Shown piece by piece: positions 31,245 through 42,353 of a DNA stretch of 64,000 nt; positions within the stretch are counted from its first letter, which is position 1, and each line of letters begins with the position of its first letter. Made by a program: the position numbers and the translations under genes. The notes below the pieces were generated by a model that saw nothing but the letters and a program-made list of their open reading frames with translations, had not been told where the DNA came from and did not search any database. This DNA is from Dactylorhiza incarnata (lineage: Eukaryota; Streptophyta; Magnoliopsida; Asparagales; Orchidaceae), in contig JAWHQI010000024.1 of NCBI GenBank assembly GCA_033032865.1, positions 558,001 through 622,000 on the forward strand, given 5' to 3'.

Positions 31245-32396
31245 AATCCTGTCCCAGAGAATAGGGTTCCCCCTCCACCTCCGCCCCCCGCCCAATTTCA
31301 AGAAGACAATGTGGGGCAGACACTGCAGGCCATTCTGCAAGCATTCAGAGATCAAGCCCCAGTTAGGGAGCTCAACCCGGCTTCAAACTGGCTCAGTGTG
31401 TTCAAAGGAATCTCTCCACCATCCTTCTCGGGTACAGAATCAGCAGTACAAACTGAGGAATGGATCGATACCATTCAAGATATGCTTGCTGGAATCCGCT
31501 GCCCAACAACCAAAGCAGTGGCTTTTGCAGTCTTAGCACTTTGATCTCATGCTAAGCACTGGTGGAAGACAGCAATGGATACAACCTTCTTAGGGTACGA
31601 ATACAGTGAAATCTCTTGGGAAGAGTTCAAAGGAGCTTTACTGGAGCATTTCATTCCTCAGTCGGCAAGAGACGAGCTAGAGGAGAAATTCTTACAGTTA
31701 AGGCAAGGAAATAGGACTGTCTTGGAATATCAACGAGAATTCGCCCATCTATCCCGATTCCTAGTTTCTGACCAGTTCAGTGAGGCAGGATTCGCCAAGA
31801 AGTTCTTTAAGGGACTGAGAGATGACCTGAGACAAGCACTCTTATTCGTAGCAGATACTAGTCTGGCCAAGATTGCTGAAGCAGCAAAGAGATTGGAAGC
31901 GGATCACCTGATGACCAGGGGCAGGGGGAAGAGAGCTGCTGACGAGGAACGAAGAGGACAGCTCCCACATCAGCAGGATCAGTTCATTAGGAATCAGAAG
32001 AGTGGGGGAAGACCTCGTCCAAACATCAATCAAGGTCAAGGATCCCACACAGTTTTGGCACCACAACCACTGCAAGCCCAGGAGCCACCTAAGCAGTTGG
32101 GTGGGGCCCCTCCTCCTCAGCTATGCTTCTTCTGCCACCAGCCCAGTCATGTGAAGGCATTCTGTCCTCAGAGAGCACTCCCTCCTCCACCCCAAAGGCC
32201 CCCTTATCAGCACTTTGGAGGCCGAGGTCGAGGTCGAGGACGAGGACACCAAGGAAGTAACCGTCAACTCACCGGCAACCAACTATATGCCCTTGATCTG
32301 GCCCAACCTTGCAAACCCGAGGAGACTATTACAGGTATTCCAAGTTTTACCTTTCCTTTATATCGCTTAATTTGTTCTCTTAAAGTCTTCTCCTAA
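31245..32396 (+). pseudogene. gag: Element C gag, no ATG and one internal TGA
   Basis: The frame opens at 31212 after a TAA, has no ATG, and becomes gag-like right after a good splice acceptor (TTTATTCCTGCAG, ending 31244). A proline-rich stretch leads into the retrotransposon gag core; a TGA at 31542-31544 interrupts it and the same frame continues from 31545. The core includes YEYSEISWEEFKGALLEHF (near 31595) and LEYQREFAHLSRF. A zinc knuckle CFFCHQPSHVKAFC lies near 32125. An RG-rich tail follows. If not spliced at 32335 the frame stops at TAA 32394-32396, giving gag alone. The TGA is one transition from an arginine codon. Confidence 0.85.
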
Positions 32397-32454
32397 ATAT
32401 GGGCAACGTAAGAACTATCACTTAACTAGATAACTTTCAAATTCGCAATCACAG
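32335..32454 (+). other. Probable 120-nt intron joining gag to protease
   Basis: Donor ACAG|GTATTC at 32334/32335 and acceptor AATCACAG|GC at 32454/32455, with a branch-like CTTAAC at 32431. Removing it joins the gag frame (phase 1) to the protease frame precisely: the next residues read GTLFINGKPALSLFDCGATH. Unspliced RNA meets a TAA at 32394. The A/T-rich content and size fit a plant intron. Confidence 0.7.
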
Positions 32455-35400
32455 GCACTCTTTTTATAAACGGAAAACCTGCCCTCTCTTTGTTCGATTG
32501 TGGAGCAACTCATGTTTTTATATCAGAAAACTTTATTTAGGAGTTGAAAGGATTTAGCTGCCGCTTGGGTCCTGCTAGGGGAGTCCGCCTTCCCGATGGA
32601 TTCGTAATCAGTGTCACCTCGACTTGTGACGTAGACATAACCATCGGTGGAAAAAATTTTGAAACCTCAGCTACTGCAATGAAGCTTGTCAAATACGACC
32701 TGGTGTTGGGCATGAGCTGGCTATCTCGGTATCACGCCGTAATTGATTGTCGGCAAAGAAGGGTTACTATTCGTCACGGGGACACCACAATCACCTTTGA
32801 AAGTGCCTTACCAGTCTCCAAAAACCTTTTATCTTCCGTCCAGGCCGTCAAATCGCATCTTCAGGGAGATGAATTATTTTTAGTTTGCTTTGGAATAGAA
32901 GAGTCAGGTGAACCCTTAGGAGACATCTCGGTGGTAAGAGATTTTGCCGATGTCTTCCCCGACAAATTACCCGGATTGCCCCCACACAGAGAGGCCGACT
33001 TTCAAATTCAACTAGTACCAGGAGCAAAACCAGTATCTAAAGCACCTTATAGAATGGCACCAAAGGAGTTAACCAAATTCCGAAGCCAACTGCAAGAGTT
33101 AGTAGAAGCAGGCTTTGTAAGGCCAAGTTCGTCACCATGGGGAGCCCCGGTCCTCTTCGTTAAAAAGAAAGACGGAACCTTGAGACTGTGCATTGACTAC
33201 AGAGAGCTCAACCGTTTGACGGTTAGAAACACCTATCCCCTACCCCGTATCGACGAACTGTTTGATCAATTACAAGGGGCCTTCTGGTATTCAAAACTAG
33301 ATCTCAGATCATGGTATTACCAACTGAGGATCCAGGAGGAGGATATCCCAAAAACGGCTTTCAGTAGCAGGTACGGATTACACGAGTTCACGGTAATGCC
33401 ATTCGGACTCACGAATGCTCCCTCGGCATTCATGAGTTTAATGAACAAAGTGTTTGAACCATACATAGATTCCTTCGTCATCATTTTTATGGATGACATT
33501 CTAATCTATTCGAAAACAAAGGAGGATCACGCTCAACATTTATCCTTAACTCTCCAGAAACTTCGGGAGAATAAGCTGTACGCAAAGTTCAGTAAGTGCC
33601 AATTTTGGCTCAGTGAAGTAGCCTTCTTAGGCCATATCATCAGCGGCGCTGGATTGGCAGTTGACCCAGCAAAAATCCAAGCAGTCCGAGGTTGGCCCCA
33701 ACCGAAAACGGCCTCAGACATAAGGAGCTTTCTAGGACTTGCCGGATACTACCGGAAGTTCGTACAAGGTTTCTCCCGGATCGCACTACCGCTTACCACG
33801 TTAACGAAGAAAGATTCACCGTTCATCTGGACCCCCAAGTGTGAAGCAGCCTTCCAGGATTTAAAAGCCAGATTAATATCTGCCCCAATTCTTTCCTTGC
33901 CATCAGGAAAGGAGGGCTTCCAAGTTTACACTGACGCCTCTTACCAAGGAATGGGTGCTGTACTAATGCAAAATGGTCATGTAATTGCTTATGCATCCCG
34001 GCAATTGAAAAAGCATGAACAAAACTATCCCGTGCATGACCTAGAGATGGGAGCTGTAGTGTTCGCGCTAAAAATTTGGCGACATTATCTGTACGGAGTA
34101 CACTGTGACATCTTCTCTGATCACAAAAATTTAAAATACGTAGACACACAGAAGGATCTTAATATGCGTCAAAGAAGATGGGTGGAATTCCTTTGCGATT
34201 ATCAGTATACAATGCACTATCACCCCGGAAAAGCGAATAAAGTGGCTGACGCTTTGAGCAGAACAGTCGGCACATCGGAACCAGAAATGCGATTGTCATC
34301 ATTGGAGTTGTTTCGAGAAATGGAAAATTTGAATATTACTCTAGTCTCCCGAGCAGATCCCGAATTGTACGAAGAGTATCTGGGATCGATCTCAATCGAG
34401 AGTGATACCAAGGATCGCATCCGGGAAGGTCAAAAACAAGATTCGGATTTGGAACCAGTTTTTGAAGCACTGAATACGGGCACCGCCATGGACTTCTCTA
34501 TCATCGACGGTTTAGTTCGCTTCAAGGACCGAGTTTACATTCCGGCTACAAACCATCTCAGGGAGGAGATCATGACCGAAGCGCATTATAGCAAGTATTC
34601 AGTGCACCCGGGAATCACCAAGATGACAGCGGATTTAAAAAGAACCATGTTTTGGCCTGGGATGAAGAAGGATATAACAAAATTTATAAACCTCTGCGAA
34701 ACTTGTCAGTGTGTAAAGGTGGAATGCAGAAATCCGGCAGGACGGATTCAATCCTTGTCAGTGCCTGTTTGGAAATTTGAAGATATCTCGATGGACTTCG
34801 TGCATGGGTTACTAAGGTCCCGTTCCGGTCATGACTCGGTCTGGGTAATCGTTGACAGATTAACTAAAGTGGCCAGATTCATTCCGATGAAAAAGAAAGC
34901 CCCGGTCAGCGTACTAATTCGACTCTTCGTAGAACAGTTTGTACGTTACCACGGCATGCCAAAAACTATCATATCAGATCGAGACGGAAGATTTACATCT
35001 AAGGAGTGGAGGGCCGTCCAAGCTTATTTAGGGTCTCGCCTGAACTTCAGTACCGCTTTCCACCCTCAAACAGATGGGCAAACTGAACGCACTATTCGGA
35101 CGATGGAGGACCTCCTCCGATTATGCATATTGGATAGTGGGGAGCCATGGGAGGGACTGTTACTGTTGGTAGAGTTCTCCTACAACAACAGCCATCATAC
35201 CTCCATAGGAATGGCACCTTATGAAGCCTTGTACGGAAGGAAGTGCAGAACTCCGCTATCCTGGGTGCAAGATGAAGACCCCTCGGCCTTAGGATCTAAA
35301 TTCATCGAAGACACCGATGCTCAAGTACGCTTAATACGACAGAAGATGTTAGAAGCACAGAGCAGGCAAGCCAAATATTATGACGCGCATCACCGTCAGG

Positions 35401-35855
35401 TAGAATTCCAGGTGGGTGATCAAGTTTTTCTAAAGATCCGACCAGCTCATGGCATCACCCGAGTACGGGGACTGAAGAAGCTCAGCCCCAGGTACCTCGG
35501 GCCTTTCAGAATTCTAGAAAGATTCGGTCTCGTGGCATATAGACTAGAACTATCCCCGGACTTGGCCGGCCTGCACAACGTTTTTCATATCTCCTCCCTC
35601 CGGAAGGCGCTAATCCGGCCAGATCAACATGTAACTTCAGCTTCAAACCCAGTGGCTTCTGACAGAACTGTTCTTCTAGAGCCAATCCGAATTGATGAAA
35701 CGGCAGTCCGAACCCTGAGAAAGAAGAAAATTCCACTAGTCAAGGTGTTGTGGTCTAATCATGGCCAAGAGGAGCATACCTGGGAGCCCCTGGATCTCAT
35801 GCAACAAAAGTATCCAAGGCTATTCAGTGCAGGTACGCATCGCACTCTTCTTTAG
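32455..35855 (+). pseudogene. pol: Element C pol (PR-RT-RH-IN-chromodomain), one TAG in protease
   Basis: Protease has LFDCGATH, where the usual serine or threonine after the catalytic Asp is Cys; 18 residues on a TAG (32538-32540) interrupts the frame, one transition from CAG. From 32541 the frame is open to TAG/TAA at 35853-35855. RT includes the FMDDIL catalytic box (near 33487). RNase H begins about 33925 with [10 protein letters not shown]. Integrase has its HHCC zinc finger (about 34600-34710), SMDFVHG, DRDGRF and a GPF module (near 35500). The last 70 residues (about 35640-35850) form a chromodomain, expected to bind modified histone H3 and steer insertion to heterochromatin. Confidence 0.93.
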
Positions 35856-35901
35856 AGATTAAGTTTGTCTCTTAGTATCTTCACCCGTACGACTAATCTT
35901 A

Positions 35902-35919
35902 AATTTCGGGGACGAAATT
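35902..35919 (+). other. Hairpin downstream of C pol
   Basis: AATTTCG GGGA CGAAATT is a perfect 7-bp stem with a GGGA loop, 47 bp after the pol stop and 23 bp before the 3' LTR. A very similar motif is common at this place in Del/Tekay elements from my memory. Confidence 0.75.
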
Positions 35920-35941
35920 ATTTTTATTGCATATTGGGAAT

Positions 35942-38900
35942 TGTAACATCCCCAATACTACTAGGCCCCCTTAGTCAAGTTTTGACACTCTCCCTCTCTA
36001 AACAAGCTCCCTAGACCAACAGGAGATTGGGGGTCACTAGGGTAAAACTCCCTAACCAATGTACAGAACCTTAAGGTTGAGAGAAACTAACTTATTAGGA
36101 GGATTTGACCATTAGGGTTTCATTTAATGAGCCCTTTTAACCTAAAAAATTAGGGCAAAACCCTAAGGGCCCCATTATGCCCCCCCCCCCCCCCCAAACT
36201 CAATAAGAGAACTTAAGACCTCCTTGTGTCCCCCTCCACAAAGCTCCACCAATCTAGGACCCATAGAATCCATTGGATTTATTTGAATCACTCACATTAA
36301 CCTAGGAGGACTTAAGCTAAACCAAATCTCAAGTAACCCATTAAGTCATCATGGTTAAACCGATTTCCCCCTTGGGCCCTAGCCCAACGTCAAGCCTACA
36401 ATCAGTCCATGACATGGCTGATTTACATTTAAATAATGAATTAAATGGGTGGTTAATTAAAGGGGGCCATTTTTGGGAAAAAGTCAAAATAGGAAGAGAG
36501 AGAAAGAAAGGAAGTTTTGAGCACCATGCCAAATGGCACACTCCACCTTAATCCAATATATTCAGATGACCTTGGAGAGTAAACCCCGACCCTTTTTGAG
36601 CTGAGGTGGCAACCATGCATAGCCATGAGGGGGGGGGGGGGGGTGAAAAATCGGGTGAATAATGTTTTACAAAGGAGAGTTTTCACCCACCTTGAATGTG
36701 AGTTTAGAGTGCCAATTGGCACCTCCCTTCCACCTCTCTCTCCTCACCCGACCTCAGGCTTGATGCCCAGCTGGTTTGGCTCGAGCTGGAAGCCATGCAT
36801 TGGGTGTTGGAGAGGTGGCATTAATGGCCGAACCCCCCTCTTGAATTCCCTACTTTAAACTCCCCCTCAGCCTCATTTGAGGCCACCTTCACGTTCAGTA
36901 AGCTCCACGAGGCCAAACCCCTAACTCCGGCGAAGCTTTCGAGCTCAGAACCCCCATTCGGCCATGGCTTCCAGCGGCGATAACTCACGCATGGGAACAA
37001 GGGCAAATCCGCGCCTCCGACCACAAACTCAGGCCCGTACCTCTCCCTCTTCCCTCGTGCTAGCTATCTAGATCAATTAGGAGGTGAGACGAGCTCAATT
37101 GAGCCAGATCCACCACTGGTTTTCACGGGTTTTTCCGTCGAAATCATCCTCCCCTCTTTCCTTATTCCGGCCGCCACCGGCCGATCAAGACCGCCGTCTC
37201 GATAGCCCCCACCTTCGTGAAGGTGGTGGTGGTGGTGGTCGGCCGTGGAGTCAAGTAGGTGGCCGGGAAATCGGGCTCGAAGGTAGCCCAGGCGCTTTCA
37301 TTCTCAGCCCTTGGCGAGAGGTAGAAGACGATGCCCTGGCCGTCGGATCTGATTAGATCCCTAAACGCATACCACATGATATTAATAAATGAATATTATT
37401 CAATCTGTCACACTTTATTTAAGATGTTCAAGCAGGAAATTAAAGCCCTTAGAGGCCGAATTTGCAAATTTCACCAGAGACAAGATTTGTAGACCTTGAT
37501 GTCTACTTTCATCTGAGCTTAAAATCAACTGATTTGGATGACTGGACAGTCCTGTGCATCTGTTTTAGTGCAGGATGTACAATATGTTCTTGCATGTGTA
37601 TAATGTGTATTTTTCTCTCAATATCCTTTGCATGCATGTGAAATTTGTACCCAAGGTGTGTGATGGCCATATAAAAGCACTGTCCAAATTTGGTGATTTT
37701 AGGAGAAAAATTTTCTATAGTTTTTGGAATAATTTAAATTTCATTATTGTAATAGCTTATGGGGCATAAACTTATAGTTTTGGCCCAAATTTGTGGTGAC
37801 ATGTTATTCATGTGTTGACTCACCTCTGTACAAAGTTTCATGAGGTTTGGACTTGATTTGGGTGAGTAATCTAGGCATGCATGTTGATTACTCCAAGGGA
37901 AGAGTGAATAGTGGTATTCATGTTCATATTTAGTAACTCATGTTCTTGGATTTAGGTTTTAGTATTTTTCTGAAATTTAGGAATATTGTTGCATGCAACA
38001 TGAATGATTTTCAGGCCATGCATGTATCCATGTATGACCTATGCTTGGTGAGAAATTTAGAATATTTGTAAGACACTTTTCTATGGTTTTGCTAGATATT
38101 CCATTCTATGAATTTTTGTGAGTTTGAAGAATATTAATTATCAATTTCCAATGAAATCTCAAGGGGTCTCACCCTAAGTCATGATAAGCCATCTATGAGG
38201 TTTGGCTAAGTAGATATGAAGGTAGGAAAGTTGGAATTTGTGATCACTAGATTGAATAAATAAGTAGCATTTAAATGTCACACCCCAAGCTGAAACTTTA
38301 AGCAGTAAATTGAATAACTTACACTCAAATTTAGAACATGTGATCAATACAAAAGTTGTAGCCCTTGCTTTTACCTTTCTAATGATATGTTATACAGAAT
38401 TTTTGGTGAAGTGTAGCTCCCTGTAGACCTTTTTTAGTAAACCATGTATTTGTAGTAATAAAAGGTCACATCCCAAAGCTGAAACTTTAAGCAGTAAATT
38501 GAATAACTTACACTCAAATTCAGAACATGTGGTCAATACAAAAGTTGTAGACCTTGTTTTTACCTTTCTAATGATATGTTATACAGAATTTTTGGTGAAG
38601 TGTAGCTCCTTGTAGACCCATTTTAGTAAAGCATGTGTAAGGTTATGTATCTGAGTATTTTGACGTCTTAAGTAAAATGGTCCTTGTGATTTAGTTGATC
38701 TCCCGATCATACTTCAAGTATAACATATAGAGTGAACATAAGAATTACATGAACTAAAAACTTAGATCGATAGGAGTTCACTAACCCTGAGAGTAACTTA
38801 GCATAGGGCATCTGGAGGGAATATAGTTAAACTAGCCTCGCTAAATAGAAAAAAAAATGGAGTTAGCTAGAAACAACGATGATTCACCTTATTCTAGTGA

Positions 38901-41815
38901 GCATACGTGGGATGACCAGAAGTCTTGAATAGATCTGAGGAGTCTAAAAATGCCCCAAGGCTCAAGATCATACTTTAGTCCACCCCAATATCCATAGAGA
39001 TTTCAAGTGAGCGGATGTTATCAATTGAAGGCATGAACCAATTTTCTTAATACATGATACCAAATAAATCATGGTAATAAAATGGTAGGACGACCAGCAG
39101 CCCCCACTGAGGTTATTAAATTAATCTGGGTGAAAACAAGAAGGATACACTTGTGAAATGGTAACTCCTAGGTGGTCCCCAAAACCATCACAAGTTTTGA
39201 CAAAAGTTCACCTCCGTTAGGACCTCTATAAGAAAAAGGTACCCCTAGCCTTGACTAGAGTGGAGGCAACCCTCTACTGTTCAGAATTGAAATAGGACTA
39301 AAAAGAGCTGATGAATCCCCAGAAAATTCATTCTCACCAAGGCCTAATTTAGAATGAGCCAATTCACTAAGGTGGACCCCCATACCTATTAAGACACCCG
39401 ACTGACCCCAAGATTTCACAGGACTAGGGACACCCTTAGACCCAACCCATGTTCATAAATCATAAGCTTTAGACATAATTTACCTTAGGATACTCCGAGG
39501 GGATTAAATTGAAAGAGGGGTAAAAAATTGGAAGATACACACCTCGGAACCACCTCAACTCGGGTGAGCAACTTAATTAAGTAAGGATTTTGGGGTAGGG
39601 AGAGGTTTCCTAACCTTTGGTCCGGTAAAATGAAAGGAGGTTTCCCCCATCAAGAATAGAATTGGGCAAGCCTCCGGTGAGTAGCAAATGCCCTTAGTAC
39701 CAGAATAAATTGAATACTCGTTAAATGATCCAAATTGTTGCACATCACAAGCGGGAGAGGTACAAACCTTGTTCATATAAGGCTCATAATTACTAAGATT
39801 CCAATTAAACAAATCAATCTCCTCCAGAAACTTAACCTCTTGGAACTTGGAGTTTAAGTTAAAATAAATCTTCTGGGTACTCGTCAAATAATAGACTCAA
39901 ATCATTAGAAGGTAATCACTCGAGGTCACATCGGGTAAACAGAACACTTTGTCCATGTTGGGTCAAGAACTAAGCAATACGAGGAGGATCTAAGGTGATC
40001 ACTTAAAATAGTATAATCAAGTCGAGTTAAAACGACTTCGAGTCCCGAGGAGGTCTCAGATAAGTGATCCCACATCACTTAACCTACCCCAAGGCACTTA
40101 GGTCTATGCCTCGGGAAGCTCAAGGTAAAATTTTTAAGCTAAGGTAAGAGCACCGTGTCGATCGGATCATGATACAACATAAGCAACGCCACTTAATAAG
40201 GTGAAGTTTGGTAGGTTAATCTAGGAAAGGGTCAACGGGGAAAGAACTTTTAATTTAGAGTCAAGTGAATACATTATTGAACAATTTCCACATACCTACC
40301 TTGGAAATGAATTTGTTCTGAGGCCTAGTGAGAGGCTGGCTAAGCCCGTGTTTTATTTGATTGTTAGCGAGCGATAAGCTCGGGGTAAACTTGTATGAAT
40401 AATTGGAATCTGTGGCGGGTCTTCGGTATGGTCTGGGCTGGCACACCGGCGGACATATGTTGACTCAGGCAAGTGGTGAGGATTAGGGATCTGGTTTAGT
40501 GGAATTTGTGGAGAAGCCTCCATCCCTAAAACTCACACTTGGCCTATCTAAGTCTGGCGCGCAGCAAAAAGCATGACTAGTCCGCCCACGCGTGGGTCTC
40601 GGAGGGAGTGTGGAGAGGTCTAGGCTTGGTAGTGTGTGTACCCGCCTAGAAGTGGGGGAGCCCGACCCACTGTCACTACGGCCACGGTAGTGAGACCCTG
40701 GGTGATAGCTACACCTTGAACAATGGGGAACTAACAAGGTCTGTACGTACAGAGTCGTGTGTGTGAGTAAATCATCATTTCATAATAATGCGCATCACTG
40801 CATAACATAGCATACATCACATCACTCATCTTTTCCCTTTTTCCCCCATCATATAAAGTAGTATGGGATGCCTTATATGATGGGCCTTGCAAAACGATCC
40901 CTTAACTTATCTTTTGAATTGATAAGTTAAGGTTTTTCCTTACTTAAAATTATGAAAACCTCACTGTTGCCCTATGAACCGTGGCTTGTTTACTTTTTAG
41001 TGGATGCTCCAATTACTGCAATTTGTTACTCTTTTTATTATTTCTCATATATTGTGACTCTGGTTATGTTGTTAGTAACCTAGTACTATGGTTTTTGCCT
41101 TACCATATACTCGCCAGTTCTTATATCGTGCTCATTTGTATAAATATGTGCTATAATTAATCTACCTGCCATTTGTCATCTGCTTGAAATTATACTGCCT
41201 TGTGTCCCTCCTTTTCCTCCTCTCCACCCGGTTCCTAGGAGTCGCGGAGGGGAGGCGGGGAGGTTGTGGCTGAGTCTCTTAGACTGACGGTCGGTTGTGA
41301 CCTAACACGGGGGAGGCAGCACCAGGAGACCCAGCACCAGAGGAAAGGAGGACCTGATTCGGCTGGAACTACAGATCCCGGAGCCCCTCCTGTTGGCGAC
41401 CGTACTACCGTGAGATTTCGACCTAGATTCTTAGTACTTGGTGATGAGGACCATGTCTTAGTCACTTTAGTTTTCGAGGAGTTTTAGTTTCAGCTTTATT
41501 TGACCGGGTTTGTTCCCGGGTACTCTCTTATGAATTGTACCAGACTATGATGTTACCTTTCTATGTCTTTTGGTTTTTGGATGGATATGTATCTCTTATG
41601 TATTGTTAACTATGGATGCTTCCTCTAGATTTGGCCGGCAAAATCGGCGTTAAGTGGTGGCTGCCCACCACGAGACGGCGGTTCTGGGCAGTAAGACCCG
41701 TAGTAAGGCTAAAAGGGCTTCGACTACTTCATGTGGCCTATTATCGGGGCCCATTCCTCTTCATGTTCCCTCCGTCCTTCCAAGTTTTTGGAAGTCCGGG
41801 GGAAGGGGTCTTACA
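35942..41815 (+). repeat. Element C 3' LTR (5874 bp)
   Basis: Partner of 25173-31058, with scattered substitutions and small indels. Homopolymers differ (C16 versus C10; G15 versus G38). Ends at 41815 followed by target copy ACTCG. I could not assign a TATA box in either copy with confidence. Confidence 0.93.
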
Positions 41816-42353
41816 ACTCGCACGTCGCCTTTCTGATCTCTGAGATAGTCGCCTTTTGTGCCGATGGATTTTTTGCTTAACCGCTGCTTTTTTACCTGTA
41901 CAGGCCGCCGAGGTGGAGATGGCGAAGAAGGTGTCCCAGCTGGAGAAGGAGCTGGAGGATACTCGGCAAACCTTGGAGGCCGCCCAAGTTCGCATCGCCG
42001 AGCTGGAAACTCGGCCTGCCGAGCAATAGCCTTCGTCGGCGGGCCCCTCCAGGGTTGGCAAGCAGATTCGGATACTTGGCGACGATATGGCGCATATTCG
42101 TCGGGAGATCGCGCGAGCAACCGGGAAGGTGGTTCTAAGCAGTCTGAAGGCCGATGGCCTCTTGAAGCCGGAGGCAATGAACCTGACTGTCATGGACATC
42201 ATCCCGGCACTACTCGCCGAAGAGTCCAACTCCCCTATGTGAGATCTTCCATCCTCATCCATCGATTCCGAAGATGACGATTCTGAGGACGAGGGTGATG
42301 ATGGCGAAGATGTCGACGTTGATGGCGAGGATGGTGGCGATGATTGTGCATAG

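Larger units (their letters stand above)
25173..41815 (+). mobile_element. Element C: chromodomain gypsy (chromovirus, Tekay/Del-like) with 5.9-kb LTRs
   Basis: The 16,643-bp element is flanked by perfect ACTCG target duplications (25168-25172, 41816-41820). LTRs of 5886 and 5874 bp exceed the internal region (31059-35941, 4883 bp). Internal order is gag, PR, RT, RH, IN, chromodomain, which identifies a chromovirus. It lies inside intron 2 of B gene 2, in the same orientation as that gene. Two nonsense codons make it defective as it stands. Confidence 0.95.
23817..42353 (+). pseudogene. Element B gene 2: three-exon 'putative gypsy-type transposon' domain protein, intron 2 invaded by element C
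   Basis: Exon A opens after a TGA at 23814 and ends at 24480; intron 24481-24569 (89 nt, GTAGTC...GATGCAG); exon B 24570-25165; intron from 25166 (GTACTC) to 41903 (CTGTACAG), which is 90 nt once element C and its target copy are removed; exon C from 41904. All joins keep frame, about 570 codons. Residues about 20-220 match the plant family called 'putative gypsy type transposon' (by memory). A basic KKRKVK cluster follows, then coiled coil spanning exons B and C, then a strongly acidic Asp/Glu tail. Breaks: codon 1 position reads AAG not ATG, TAG at 42027, TGA at 42240; the frame ends at TAG 42351-42353. The same family of ORFs is known from plant gypsy-like elements; its role is unknown. 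Confidence 0.7.

Noticed and set aside
22001..42353. B genes as ordinary host genes disrupted by transposons
   Set aside because: They follow directly on an LTR with TATA, and gene 2 resembles a domain family associated with gypsy-type elements; a captured host gene remains possible for gene 1.
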